64,000 nucleotides of DNA from an uncultured Dialister sp. (lineage in GTDB: Bacteria; Bacillota; Negativicutes; Veillonellales; Dialisteraceae), in NCBI GenBank assembly GCA_902462205.1, contig CABQAR010000002.1:62001-126000 (forward strand), in the 5' to 3' direction. Both the position numbers and the translations under genes were made by a program. Numbering within the stretch: position 1 is the stretch's first letter; each line of letters begins with the position of its first letter. The notes beneath the pieces are model-generated. The model was given only the letters and a program-made list of their open reading frames with translations, was not told the origin of the DNA and searched no databases. Of this stretch, positions 44,342-52,871 are shown piece by piece.

Positions 44342-46471
44342 TCACAAATGCATTGTTGCGGAAAGCACAATCGTCCTCGGGCTACCCAAACGTACTGCAT
44401 CACTATTGCTGGATACCGCCAGCCAATAATTCTTATTAAAGGCATTATAAAGCATAGCCTGCAATGTCACTGGTGTTTCATGTATCTTGGTATCATAGAC
44501 TGCGCCAAAATCAAATACCACATGCGAAGGAACCGTTAATTTTTCATTCATAATGGGCGCTGTTCCCATATATTGGGCTCTTCCAATCACGTTCCAGGAC
44601 TCATTGGGCCTATAAACCATCCCTAAGGTGGCGGACCACTTGGCTGCGCCATTGACCGGTTTCCCTGTCAGGGCCTGCTTGGCATTCATATAGGCTACGC
44701 CGCCGATAATATCCAGCTTCTTTCCTATGGCTCCGGCAATGCTGTACTCGATTCCCTTATCATCCTGTTCTCCATACTCTCTGTAATACTTAAGCCCATT
44801 TATAGTCTCTACATTATAATTAGCCTGTTTCAGCGCATAGAAGCTTAATGTATGCAATAACCGGCTTCCCTTATATTTAAACCCAAATTCATTCTGCTTC
44901 GCTTTATTAGGATCCAGTAACTCTCCTGCATTAGCATATCCCATGGTCGTAGAAACCATCGTCCCGGAATTAAATGTTTCTGAATGGCTGGCATATATGG
45001 AGAATTCCGGAGTGATCTTATAATTAACCGCGTAAGTTGGGCAAACCGCATCATAGCTTCTTTCCTGCTGATTGACACGAGATTCCGTCACCTTATGCCC
45101 ATGAACGCCCAGCATAAAGCTTAATCTGTCATCCAGCATAGAAATCGTATCTGTAACGTGCCACCCGGTAATTCTCTCATCCATATACTTCGCAGGACGT
45201 CCATGCGTAATAATCGGACTAAGCCATGAATTGTCCTGATAAATATTCCCTGTTACTTTATATACCCCGCCTGTTCCAAAACTTTTTTCCTGGCTCAGCC
45301 AATAGTTATACCAGTTTTTATCCACATTGACTAAATATTCATGTTTTGTGCTACCGAGTTCAAATTGACCCTTGATTCCAATTCCCAAGTATTTCTTCGT
45401 CAGCGCCAAAGGATAATTGGTTAATGAGATAGAAAAATCACCATTTTCATTTAATATACGAGGTGTTCCATCTATATACCCAAACCAATCCTCCCGATGG
45501 TAACCTGCATTCACAAATGCCGTCACATGGTCGCTTAATTTCTGTTCATGGTTAAATGCAACGATCCAGTTATCATATTCATTATAGGACCATTCCGGTT
45601 TATAAGTTCGTCCGGCTTCGGGTGCCTTGGGCAAGCGGGAAAGGTGAGTATCGAACGAAAACGAGTAGGGACTTCCATGCTGGTTTACATAGTTATATCC
45701 AACAAGCAGATTGCTTTTGCTTTGTGTGGTTTTCTGATCAATATTAACGAAAAAATCCCTTTGCTTTATATTTTCACCTTTAATGGCGGTATCTCCATCC
45801 ATATTATCCGCCATGACACGTACTCCCCAACGTTGGTCATCACCAAAACGACGGCCGATATCCACTATTTCACGGAACGATTCTCCGCCTTGATAAGAAA
45901 GTGTTAAATCAAAATTTCCTTTTTCATGCGCCCGTTTCGACTGGAAATCAACAGTGCCACCTACCGCATTGGAAATCGGCGTTCCTGTAATTCCTAAATT
46001 TGGTCCGGAAATAACCGTTGCTTTGTCCACGAATATATCATTGGACCGTTGTTGGTCTAAAAGCCCCGGAATCCCATTGATATACATTTGATGCCCATTT
46101 ATTCTAAATCCACGTATGGCAATGTCGTTATATAAGCTACTGGAACTGTCTCTGACAGAGGGATTCAATGTCAACATATCGGTGACACCCTTCTCCGGAC
46201 TGCCGAAATATTCCAAATCCTTATGGGTCAGTGTCATACTGCTGTAAGGTGTTTCTAACGCGTCCTTATTCCCTAAAAGTCCCACTGACTGGACCTGGTC
46301 AGCTACAACCCCCAAAGGCACTACAACGCTTTCATTGCCACTTCTCCGATACCTCTCTGCCTCAACAACCACCTCATCCAGTTGGCTCACCTCTGCATAA
46401 GAACAAGGTGCTGCAAATGATCCAGTTAAAGCTGCTAAAACCGCGATTGACAAAAGCCTGATTCTTTTCAT
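44342..46471 (-). CDS. TonB-dependent outer-membrane receptor (siderophore or corrinoid type)
   Basis: 709 residues. Signal peptide (MKRIRLLSIAVLAALTGSFA, cut near YA-EVS), TonB-box-like LDEVVVEAERY, plug domain (TDMLTLNPSVRD, IRGFRINGHQMYINGIPGL), then a 22-strand-type barrel ending LGSPRTIVLSATMHL. The final residue is Leu rather than the usual aromatic. Barrel sequence such as DDKGIEYSIAGAIGKKLDII resembles ferric-siderophore receptors. The ATG at 46471 has GGAGGA close by. With the genes downstream it forms a full outer-to-inner membrane uptake route; the ligand is not determined. Confidence 0.9.
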   Translation of the reverse strand: MKRIRLLSIAVLAALTGSFAAPCSYAEVSQLDEVVVEAERYRRSGNESVVVPLGVVADQVQSVGLLGNKDALETPYSSMTLTHKDLEYFGSPEKGVTDMLTLNPSVRDSSSSLYNDIAIRGFRINGHQMYINGIPGLLDQQRSNDIFVDKATVISGPNLGITGTPISNAVGGTVDFQSKRAHEKGNFDLTLSYQGGESFREIVDIGRRFGDDQRWGVRVMADNMDGDTAIKGENIKQRDFFVNIDQKTTQSKSNLLVGYNYVNQHGSPYSFSFDTHLSRLPKAPEAGRTYKPEWSYNEYDNWIVAFNHEQKLSDHVTAFVNAGYHREDWFGYIDGTPRILNENGDFSISLTNYPLALTKKYLGIGIKGQFELGSTKHEYLVNVDKNWYNYWLSQEKSFGTGGVYKVTGNIYQDNSWLSPIITHGRPAKYMDERITGWHVTDTISMLDDRLSFMLGVHGHKVTESRVNQQERSYDAVCPTYAVNYKITPEFSIYASHSETFNSGTMVSTTMGYANAGELLDPNKAKQNEFGFKYKGSRLLHTLSFYALKQANYNVETINGLKYYREYGEQDDKGIEYSIAGAIGKKLDIIGGVAYMNAKQALTGKPVNGAAKWSATLGMVYRPNESWNVIGRAQYMGTAPIMNEKLTVPSHVVFDFGAVYDTKIHETPVTLQAMLYNAFNKNYWLAVSSNSDAVRLGSPRTIVLSATMHL

Positions 46472-46511
46472 GTCTCCTCCAAAAAGTAACACCCTTCTCA
46501 TTAATCCCCTT

Positions 46512-46542
46512 ATTGGTGTGCATTAATTTTATGCACACCAAT
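46512..46542. promoter_or_regulatory. Perfect 12-bp inverted repeat upstream of the TonB receptor gene
   Basis: ATTGGTGTGCAT and ATGCACACCAAT separated by 7 bp, 41 nt before the receptor start. It is not followed by a T-run on the minus strand, so it is more likely an operator or a leader hairpin than a terminator. Confidence 0.5.
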
Positions 46543-46546
46543 ATTT

Positions 46547-46566
46547 TAATTATTATATCATAATTA
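46547..46566. promoter_or_regulatory. AT-rich palindrome, possible Fur-like site
   Basis: TAATTAT-TATATC-ATAATTA, a 7-6-7 palindrome in the likely promoter of the receptor operon. It is only loosely like a Fur or PerR box. Confidence 0.3.
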
Positions 46567-46676
46567 TATATTTTTAGACAATTTTTATATTTGATATTTT
46601 AATAATCTCTTTGTGTCAATTAAAAATAAACTTATTGCGGTAAACACAAAATTCTGTTATGCTTGTATTGTCATTG

Positions 46677-46726
<50 letters not shown>

Positions 46727-46752
<26 letters not shown>

Positions 46753-47105
46753 ACATATTTAATCCGCCACATCTAAAAACGATGTGGCTTTTCCCTTTAC
46801 ATTCTCCGAACCGCTATAAGTGACTCGCTCCTATTTGCGCGTCTCTTCGTTCCTTCAAACAGGGCTCCCTACTTAACCGGTTCTTCTCCCCCTTATCTTC
46901 ACCAATATTTTCAATCCGCCACATCCACAAACGATGTGGCTTTTTTCTTTCCATTCTCCGAACCGCTATAAGTGACTCGCTCCTATTTGCGTGTCTCTCC
47001 GTTTCTTCAAACAGGGCTCCCTACTTAACCGGTCCTTCTCTCCCTTATCTCCACCATTATTTTCAATCCGCCACATCCAAAAACAATATGGCTTTTTCTA
47101 TTCTC
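46727..47105 (+). repeat. 152-bp tandem repeats copying the tRNA-Ala 3' end and its terminator
   Basis: TTATCTCCACCA (T-arm end, acceptor, CCA) at 46741 recurs at 46893 (TTATCTTCACCA) and 47045 (TTATCTCCACCA), exactly 152 bp apart. Each is followed at the same distance by CCACATC-N7-GATGTGG and a T-run (46767, 46919, 47071); the third hairpin is degenerate. The first two units are complete and the third is partial. The upstream T-arm half is partly retained as CGGTTC. No gene is present from 46753 to 47252; the rest of that stretch is plain intergenic sequence. Confidence 0.85.
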
Positions 47106-47252
47106 TGAGACACGATCAAATCGTTTCTGTTTTCCCTGTCACGCCCTGCCTGTTTATTTCCTGCCTTGCCATGGATTTCTGCTCCCTTTATACTTGAAGC
47201 AGGAGCCATGCTGTTATTTCAATTCCATGATTTATTTTTATGGAGAATGCCT

Positions 47253-47714
47253 ATGATAAAGATTCTTTTTGTCTGCCATGGAAATATCTGCCGTTCGCCG
47301 ATGGCGGAATTTGTCATGAAAGCACTGGTTGGACGTGCCCGGCTTGCACAGGAAATATCTGTTTCGAGCTGTGCCGCCCGTCATGATGAAATCGGGAATG
47401 ACACGTATCCGCCGGTCCGCCGCCTGCTTCTGAAAAAGGGAATCCCTTTCACGAAACGGGCCGCCCGTATATTCAGGACGGAGGATTATAAGGAAAACCG
47501 GTATATCGTGGGGATGGATGGAGAAAATTTCCGTGATCTGATGCGGTATACGGAAAACGACCCGCAGAAAAAAGTGTCCCTCCTCATGGATTGGGCAGGA
47601 GAGAAGCGCGACGTTGCCGATCCCTGGTATACCGGTGATTTTGAAACCACCTATTCCGATGTTCTGAAAGGCTGCACCGGCCTGCTGGAAAGGATACGGC
47701 GTGATATCCCATGA
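47253..47714 (+). CDS. Low-molecular-weight protein-tyrosine phosphatase
   Basis: 153 residues. The phosphate loop CHGNICRS gives the C(X)5R motif (Cys8, Arg14), and the general acid is Asp123 in ADPWYTG. It removes phosphate from tyrosine (or low-molecular) substrates in the cytoplasm; in bacteria such enzymes often control capsule kinases. GGAG at 7 nt supports the ATG at 47253. The stop overlaps the next start (ATGA). Confidence 0.92.
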   Translation: MIKILFVCHGNICRSPMAEFVMKALVGRARLAQEISVSSCAARHDEIGNDTYPPVRRLLLKKGIPFTKRAARIFRTEDYKENRYIVGMDGENFRDLMRYTENDPQKKVSLLMDWAGEKRDVADPWYTGDFETTYSDVLKGCTGLLERIRRDIP

Positions 47715-48592
47715 TTTCCGTTTATCCTTCTTTTTATAAGGATTTCCTCTGCAAGGCGGGGGATTGCCTCCATTCCTGCTGCATACAGAGCTGGGATATC
47801 GATATCGATGAGGCCACGGCCCGGAAATATCTTTCCATGAAAGGCAGCCTCGGCAGAGAACTGACCGCTTCCATCTCCTGTAAGGACGGAATCCACAGCT
47901 TCATCATGAAAGATGGACGCTGCCCGTTCCTTCGGAAGGACGGCCTCTGCCGCATCATTCTGGAATCCGGCGATGAAAATCTCTGTGATATCTGCGCCAT
48001 ACACCCCCGCTTTTTCGTCTACACCGGGGATTTTGAACTGGCAGGCGTGGGGCTTTGCTGTGAAAAAAGCGTGGAGCTTCTCCTGCAGGAGGAAACGCCC
48101 CTTGCTTTTGTCACTGACCGCTCTTCGGAGCCGTTCCATTTGGGCGACCTGCTCACTGCCCTCGGCCATCCTGCCACGGAAAATGAATTGTGCTTCCATC
48201 CGCGCGTGGAGGCTGCTTATTACGGAACTATCCTTTCCGCACTGGAAAAAACGGAGCCGATTGATACAGCCTGGATGGAGCGGCTTGCCGCATTGACCGC
48301 TTCCGTCAATAGCATAGTTCGGAAGGCCGCTTCCCTGCTGTCCTCTTATCCGGCTTCCGCCTTCAACCGCATTTACCAGTACATTTTGTACCGCACACTG
48401 GAAAAGGCGGAGGTATATGGATTTCCTCCTGTCATGGCGTATGCGCGGCAGAGCGCTGATTTCATTTTCCTTGAAACCGCCGTTTACGGAGAGCTGGAAG
48501 AAAATATACGCCGCTGGTCGGAGCAGGTGGAGTATGACACGGACAATGTGGACATACTGCTTTCCCTCCTTGCGGATAGTTCAGGAGAATAA
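47711..48592 (+). CDS. FliB-like protein (flagellin lysine N-methylase family)
   Basis: 293 residues. The Cys array CKAGDCLHSCC followed by W-x-I-x-ID, then CPFLRKDGLCRI and LCDICAIHPRFF, is the FliB signature and probably binds a metal cluster. FliB methylates lysines of flagellin in Salmonella. No flagellar gene is in this window and relatives of this organism are non-motile, so the target is likely another surface protein. It is translationally coupled to the phosphatase upstream. Confidence 0.8.
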   Translation: MISVYPSFYKDFLCKAGDCLHSCCIQSWDIDIDEATARKYLSMKGSLGRELTASISCKDGIHSFIMKDGRCPFLRKDGLCRIILESGDENLCDICAIHPRFFVYTGDFELAGVGLCCEKSVELLLQEETPLAFVTDRSSEPFHLGDLLTALGHPATENELCFHPRVEAAYYGTILSALEKTEPIDTAWMERLAALTASVNSIVRKAASLLSSYPASAFNRIYQYILYRTLEKAEVYGFPPVMAYARQSADFIFLETAVYGELEENIRRWSEQVEYDTDNVDILLSLLADSSGE

Positions 48593-48595
48593 AGA

Positions 48596-49381
48596 ATGAA
48601 ACGGATCATACCCATATTACTCATCGCTTCCTGTATCACGGGCATTGCGATACCGCCTGCCGACGCAAGCGTCCTTGGCACGCTTCTCGGTGTGAAAATC
48701 GCGTCTAAGGTCGCTACAAAGGCGGCCAAAAGCGTCACCCATGGTATTTTCCACGGCGGAGACGATAAAAAATTCGACGAAAAGGAAGAGAAAGACATAA
48801 AGCAACCAAAAAAGGAATTTACGGAAAAGATTCCTTCCTCAGAATGGAGCCTGATTGCAAGGGATGAACGCGGTTCCGTATATTTCCATCAGGAAAGTCT
48901 GCAGCTTCTGTCCGCCGATGAAGGTTTCCGCAAGGTATCCGCCGTCATGCAGCACACATTCACAAAAAAAGGCGCCGAAGCCCTTTACCGTGCAGGCGAC
49001 GGCCAGCTGGAGGATGACCATCCTGTTTCCTATGCCCTGTTCACCATCACCTATGGTGAAAGGAAATGTGAGCTCACGGGGCCTGTCACTTACTATGACG
49101 AGGAAGGAAATATCCTGCTGGAGACCGGCGAAAAGGAGGCCCTCCCTGATATCACGGGAAGGAATTACGGAAACTGGTATCTGAAGGACAGCAGGGAAGA
49201 ACAGGAAAAAGACAGGATATTCTCCGCCGCCTTCGCGAAAAAAGAACCCGTTCCGCCAAAAAAGCAGGAACCCGTATTTCCTGCCGTACTGCATCCGGAA
49301 GATCATCAGATGCCCGATCAGGCAGTTCCTGTTCCGTTGAAAGACACGGAACCGACCGTGAAAGAGGCGCTTCATCCATAA
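48596..49381 (+). CDS. Secreted protein of unknown function
   Basis: 261 residues. Signal peptide MKRIIPILLIASCITGIAIP with cleavage near ADA-SVL, a Lys/Glu-rich stretch (about 55-75), a beta-rich domain (EWSLIARDERGSVYFHQESL to GRNYGNWYLKD) and a Pro-rich C-terminal tail. The central domain resembles surface-adhesin-type domains of unknown role found in Negativicutes, but I cannot name it. The SD GGAG lies in the end of the FliB-like gene; the start is 3 nt after its stop. Third gene of this operon. Confidence 0.7.
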   Translation: MKRIIPILLIASCITGIAIPPADASVLGTLLGVKIASKVATKAAKSVTHGIFHGGDDKKFDEKEEKDIKQPKKEFTEKIPSSEWSLIARDERGSVYFHQESLQLLSADEGFRKVSAVMQHTFTKKGAEALYRAGDGQLEDDHPVSYALFTITYGERKCELTGPVTYYDEEGNILLETGEKEALPDITGRNYGNWYLKDSREEQEKDRIFSAAFAKKEPVPPKKQEPVFPAVLHPEDHQMPDQAVPVPLKDTEPTVKEALHP

Positions 49382-49386
49382 ACATG

Positions 49387-49434
49387 AAAAAAGCTGTAAC
49401 GACCGGTGATTTTCCTGTCATTACAGCTTTTTTT
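49387..49434. terminator. Bidirectional terminator between convergent operons
   Basis: AAAAAGCTGTAA and TTACAGCTTTTT form a perfect 12-bp stem with A/T runs on both sides. Confidence 0.85.
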
Positions 49435-49446
49435 GAATGGACTTTT

Positions 49447-49659
49447 TTATTTTTCAATGCCTGCGAAGGTGTAGTCTTTGGCTTCTACCGCTTTCTGCAC
49501 ATCCGCATCCGCCACTTCTTTCGCCAGTGTCAGTACGGCCGTCCCCTTTTCGTGGGAAACTTCCGCGTTTTCTACTCCGTCCAGCGCTTCCAGCGCTTTC
49601 TTCACCGTCATTTCGCAATGGCTGCAGGTCATTCCTTCGATTTTTACTGTTTCTTTCAT
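49447..49659 (-). CDS. Possible internally initiated CopZ-like copper chaperone (3' part of copA)
   Basis: Within copA, AAAGGAGGA (49675-49667) is followed 8 nt after AGGAGG by ATG (49659). That would give a 70-residue protein, METV-less start MKETVKIEGMTC ending FAGIEK, exactly one HMA domain with metal motif MTCSHC and the size of free CopZ. Internal initiation is inferred from SD strength and spacing. It would give chaperone and pump from one gene, comparable in outcome to the ribosomal frameshift in E. coli copA. Confidence 0.55.
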   Translation of the reverse strand: MKETVKIEGMTCSHCEMTVKKALEALDGVENAEVSHEKGTAVLTLAKEVADADVQKAVEAKDYTFAGIEK

Positions 49660-52260
49660 TTTCATTTCCTCCTTTGGAAATATAATGCCTTTATATATGT
49701 AATCCGCTTCGGAAATGACTTTTTTCATCATTTCTTCATCAGGATCTGCCTCATAACGGAGTAGGACCTTTCCCGTCGCATGGTCTGCCTGCGCTTCCAG
49801 AATGCCCGGAACGGATTCGAGTGCATGCTTCACATGGCGCTCACAGTTCTCACAGGTCATTCCCTCTACAAGGACGGTGGCTTCTCCTGCTTCTTCCTGC
49901 TTCGTTTCCAAAGCAAGGGCGGGTTCCGTTATTTCCTCTGTCCGTGGAGCCGTTTCTTTCGGCAGCGCTTTCTTTTTGAGCGGCTTGTCGCCGGAAGCGT
50001 CATGGACGCGGAACAGGTTCAGACGCAGGGCGTTCAGGCAGACCGTCACGCTGGACAAGGCCATGGCCGCTGCGCCCCACATGGGATTCATCTGTATGCC
50101 TGCATAGATGCCGGCAGCCAGAGGAATCAAAGTGATATTATATGCGAATGCCCAGAATAAATTTTCATGGATATTACGAAGTGTGGCGCGGCTCAGCCGG
50201 ACAGCCGCCGATACATCCGTCAATCTGGAATTCATCAGGACGACGTCGGCGGAATCTATCGCCACGTCCGTTCCCGCGCCGATGGCGATGCCCGTATCCG
50301 CCCTCGCCAGAGCGGGAGCGTCATTGATTCCGTCACCGACCATGGCGACCCTGCCTCGCTTCTGCAGCTCACGGATGACGGCTTCTTTTCCGTCAGGAAG
50401 CACACCTGCGATGACCTCGTCAACGCCTGCTTCTTTTCCGACGGACTGCGCCGTCTTTTCATTATCTCCGGTGAGCATGACGACCTCTATGCCCATCTTC
50501 TGCAATTCTTTCACCGCCTGTGCGGAATCATCCTTGATCACGTCCGCCACGGCGATGATGCCGAGGAGTTTTCCTCCCCGTTCAAAGAAAAGAGGCGTCT
50601 TTCCGCTGTTGGCGAGCTCTCCTGCCTTTTTACGGAGGAGGGCGGAAATCGGCGCCAGAGAGGAAATGAAGGTGCCTGATCCGCCATGGACCACGGCTCC
50701 GTTTATATTTCCTTCCAGTCCGTTTCCGACCAGCGCCTTGAAACCGTCTGCCTCGTCAGGGGAAATCTGCGCCGCCTCCCCTTTTGCCACGATGGCGCGG
50801 GCCAGGGGATGTTCTGATTTCTTTTCGAGCGAATAGGCTGTCCTGAGCAGTTCTTCTTCCGTAATTCCCTCTGACGGCCAGATATCCGTCACTTCCGGCC
50901 TGCCTGCCGTGATGGTTCCTGTCTTGTCCAGCGCGATGATCTGCACTTTCCCCGTATTTTCCAGTGCCTCGCTCGTCTTGAACAGCACTCCGTTCTTCGC
51001 GCCCATGCCGTTCCCCACCATGATGGCGACCGGCGTTGCCAGACCGAGGGCGCAGGGGCAGGAAATCACGAGCACGCAGATCGCGTATTCCAGCGCTTTC
51101 GCCGCAGGCGTGCCCAGTACCAGCCAGACCGCCATGACAGCGATGGCGATTCCGATCACGGCGGGAACGAAGTAGGCGGAAACCGTATCCGCGATCCGGG
51201 CGATCGGCGCCTTTGTCGCTGCCGCGTCGCTCACCATCTGGATGATCTGTGAAAACGTGGTATCTTCTCCCACCCGGGTGGCCCTAGCGCGGATGAATCC
51301 CGACCGGTTCATCGTCGCCGCCTTCACCGTATCTTCCACCGACTTGTCGACGGGAATGGATTCTCCCGTCAGCGCCGACTCATCCACGGCCGTCGCACCT
51401 TCGATGATCACGCCGTCGACGGGAATGGATTCTCCCGGGCGTACGATGAAGATATCTCCTATTTTCACTTCATCAATGCCGACCGTGGTTTCCTTTCCGT
51501 CTTTTTCCAGAACCGCCGTCTTCGGCGCCAGCTTCATCAGATTTTTCAGCGCATCCGTCGTCCGTCCTTTGGAAAGCGACTCAAGCGTTTTTCCCACGGT
51601 GATCAGCGCAGGAATCATGGCCGCCGATTCAAAATACAGCTGGTCATGGTACAGTGCCATGATTTCCCTCTCCGCCGCTCCGCCGGAAACGAGCCCTGTC
51701 ATCTTGTACAGGACGAAGAGCGACCACAGGAAGGACACGCCCGAACCGAGCGCCACAAGGGCGTCCATATTCGGCGCTCCGTGGAACAGCGATTTGCCGC
51801 CGGAAACAAAGAACGCCCTGTTGATGAACATGACCACCAGCGCCAGAAGCATTTCCGTCAGGGCAAGTCCCAGATAGTTATGCGCAAAAAATTCCGGCAC
51901 AGGCAGGGAAAACATATTGTGCCCCATCGTGATATACATGAGGGCGGCCAGAAACAGGACGGACCAGTAAAGCCTTTTTTTCAGCCTCGGCGTCTCCCTG
52001 TCCACAAGCGCATCGGCTTCCGCCGCCAGTTTTTCACCGGCTCCGGCCGATTTCCCTTCTTCTCCCTTGGGACGCGCGCCATAACCTGCATCCTCCACCG
52101 CACGGACGACGGCTGACGCGTCCGCGCTGCCTTCGACCGCCATGGAATTCGTGAGCAGGGAAACGGAAACGGAATCCACGCCGGGCACTTTGGATACGGC
52201 CTTTTCCACATGGGCCTGGCATGACGCGCAGGTCATGCCGGTCACTACATATTGCTTCAT
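49447..52260 (-). CDS. copA: Copper-exporting P1B ATPase with N- and C-terminal HMA domains
   Basis: 937 residues, longer than typical CopA (about 750-830). Order: HMA1 (GMTCASC, Cys11/Cys14), eight membrane helices, MxSGxx-type LTGESIPVD, SCPCALGLATP, DKTGTITAGRP, SEHPLARAI, GDGINDAPALA, and Cu-site residues YNITLIPLAAG and MALSSVTVCLNALRL. Unusually, a linker and two more HMA domains follow (EGMTCENCERH about 785-845, EGMTCSHCEMT about 868-937). The last is a full CopZ-like domain preceded in frame by its own SD and ATG (see 49447-49659). Second gene of csoR-copA. It pumps Cu(I) out of the cytoplasm. Confidence 0.93.
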   Translation of the reverse strand: MKQYVVTGMTCASCQAHVEKAVSKVPGVDSVSVSLLTNSMAVEGSADASAVVRAVEDAGYGARPKGEEGKSAGAGEKLAAEADALVDRETPRLKKRLYWSVLFLAALMYITMGHNMFSLPVPEFFAHNYLGLALTEMLLALVVMFINRAFFVSGGKSLFHGAPNMDALVALGSGVSFLWSLFVLYKMTGLVSGGAAEREIMALYHDQLYFESAAMIPALITVGKTLESLSKGRTTDALKNLMKLAPKTAVLEKDGKETTVGIDEVKIGDIFIVRPGESIPVDGVIIEGATAVDESALTGESIPVDKSVEDTVKAATMNRSGFIRARATRVGEDTTFSQIIQMVSDAAATKAPIARIADTVSAYFVPAVIGIAIAVMAVWLVLGTPAAKALEYAICVLVISCPCALGLATPVAIMVGNGMGAKNGVLFKTSEALENTGKVQIIALDKTGTITAGRPEVTDIWPSEGITEEELLRTAYSLEKKSEHPLARAIVAKGEAAQISPDEADGFKALVGNGLEGNINGAVVHGGSGTFISSLAPISALLRKKAGELANSGKTPLFFERGGKLLGIIAVADVIKDDSAQAVKELQKMGIEVVMLTGDNEKTAQSVGKEAGVDEVIAGVLPDGKEAVIRELQKRGRVAMVGDGINDAPALARADTGIAIGAGTDVAIDSADVVLMNSRLTDVSAAVRLSRATLRNIHENLFWAFAYNITLIPLAAGIYAGIQMNPMWGAAAMALSSVTVCLNALRLNLFRVHDASGDKPLKKKALPKETAPRTEEITEPALALETKQEEAGEATVLVEGMTCENCERHVKHALESVPGILEAQADHATGKVLLRYEADPDEEMMKKVISEADYIYKGIIFPKEEMKMKETVKIEGMTCSHCEMTVKKALEALDGVENAEVSHEKGTAVLTLAKEVADADVQKAVEAKDYTFAGIEK

Positions 52261-52365
52261 ACAATCACTTCCTTATCAGACAGAGGGCGGCGCAGGCAGT
52301 ATCTGTCCTGCCTGACGCAACGCCCGGAACCGGTTCTATTTCCTGCTGCCAGCCGGTTCCTGTCC

Positions 52366-52692
52366 TTATTTCATCAGTTTCTGCAGCATGCCGCAGAGTT
52401 CGTCGACCTTTTCTTCTTTCCCTTCCCGGATATCTTCCGCCACACAGCCCCGTATATGGGCAGCCAGCAGCAGTTTATTGAAGCTGTTTAGCGCGTTGGA
52501 TACGGCAGACACCTGCATCAGGATGTCGGGACAATAGGCATCATTTTCTATCATTTTCTGTATGCCCCTGATCTGTCCCTCCATCGTCCTCAGCCTCGTC
52601 ATGAGCAGCTTCTGCTCCTTTTCCGTCCGTTGCGTATGGCGGCAGCATTCCCCCGTCATTTCCATCTCATTTTCCATTTCATTGTCAGCCAT
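52366..52692 (-). CDS. csoR: CsoR-family copper-sensing repressor
   Basis: 108 residues, all-helical. The Cu(I) triad is Cys54, His79, Cys83 (C-x24-H-x3-C spacing as in CsoR), in DAYCPDIL and AAHIRGCVAED. An N-terminal Met/Glu-rich tail with ECCRH could add metal ligands. The ATG at 52692 has AAGGAGG at 6 nt; the ATG at 52698 abuts the SD and is unlikely to be used. It represses its own operon with copA through the site at 52735-52753. Confidence 0.92.
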   Translation of the reverse strand: MADNEMENEMEMTGECCRHTQRTEKEQKLLMTRLRTMEGQIRGIQKMIENDAYCPDILMQVSAVSNALNSFNKLLLAAHIRGCVAEDIREGKEEKVDELCGMLQKLMK

Positions 52693-52731
52693 GGCCATCC
52701 TCCTTATATCGAAATTTTTCTTTATCTAAAT

Positions 52732-52758
52732 ACTATACCCCCCAGGGGTCTATGTCAA
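52732..52758 (-). promoter_or_regulatory. csoR-copA promoter with CsoR operator in the spacer
   Basis: Minus strand TTGACA (52758-52753), then AGACCCCTGGGGGGTA-type G/C palindrome, then TATAGT (52737-52732) or TAGTAT two bases further, giving 15- or 17-nt spacing. The pseudo-palindrome ATACCCCCCAGGGGTCTAT (52735-52753) matches the form of CsoR sites and blocks both promoter boxes when bound. Confidence 0.75.
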
Positions 52759-52871
52759 GAATATTTTTTATCTCTCATCACAGCCCTGTTCTCTCCCACC
52801 TGTTTCTATTTTTCTTTTCCTGCGTTATGATAAGGAAAAGGATTCATACATTTAAACATTGAGGAGGAATC

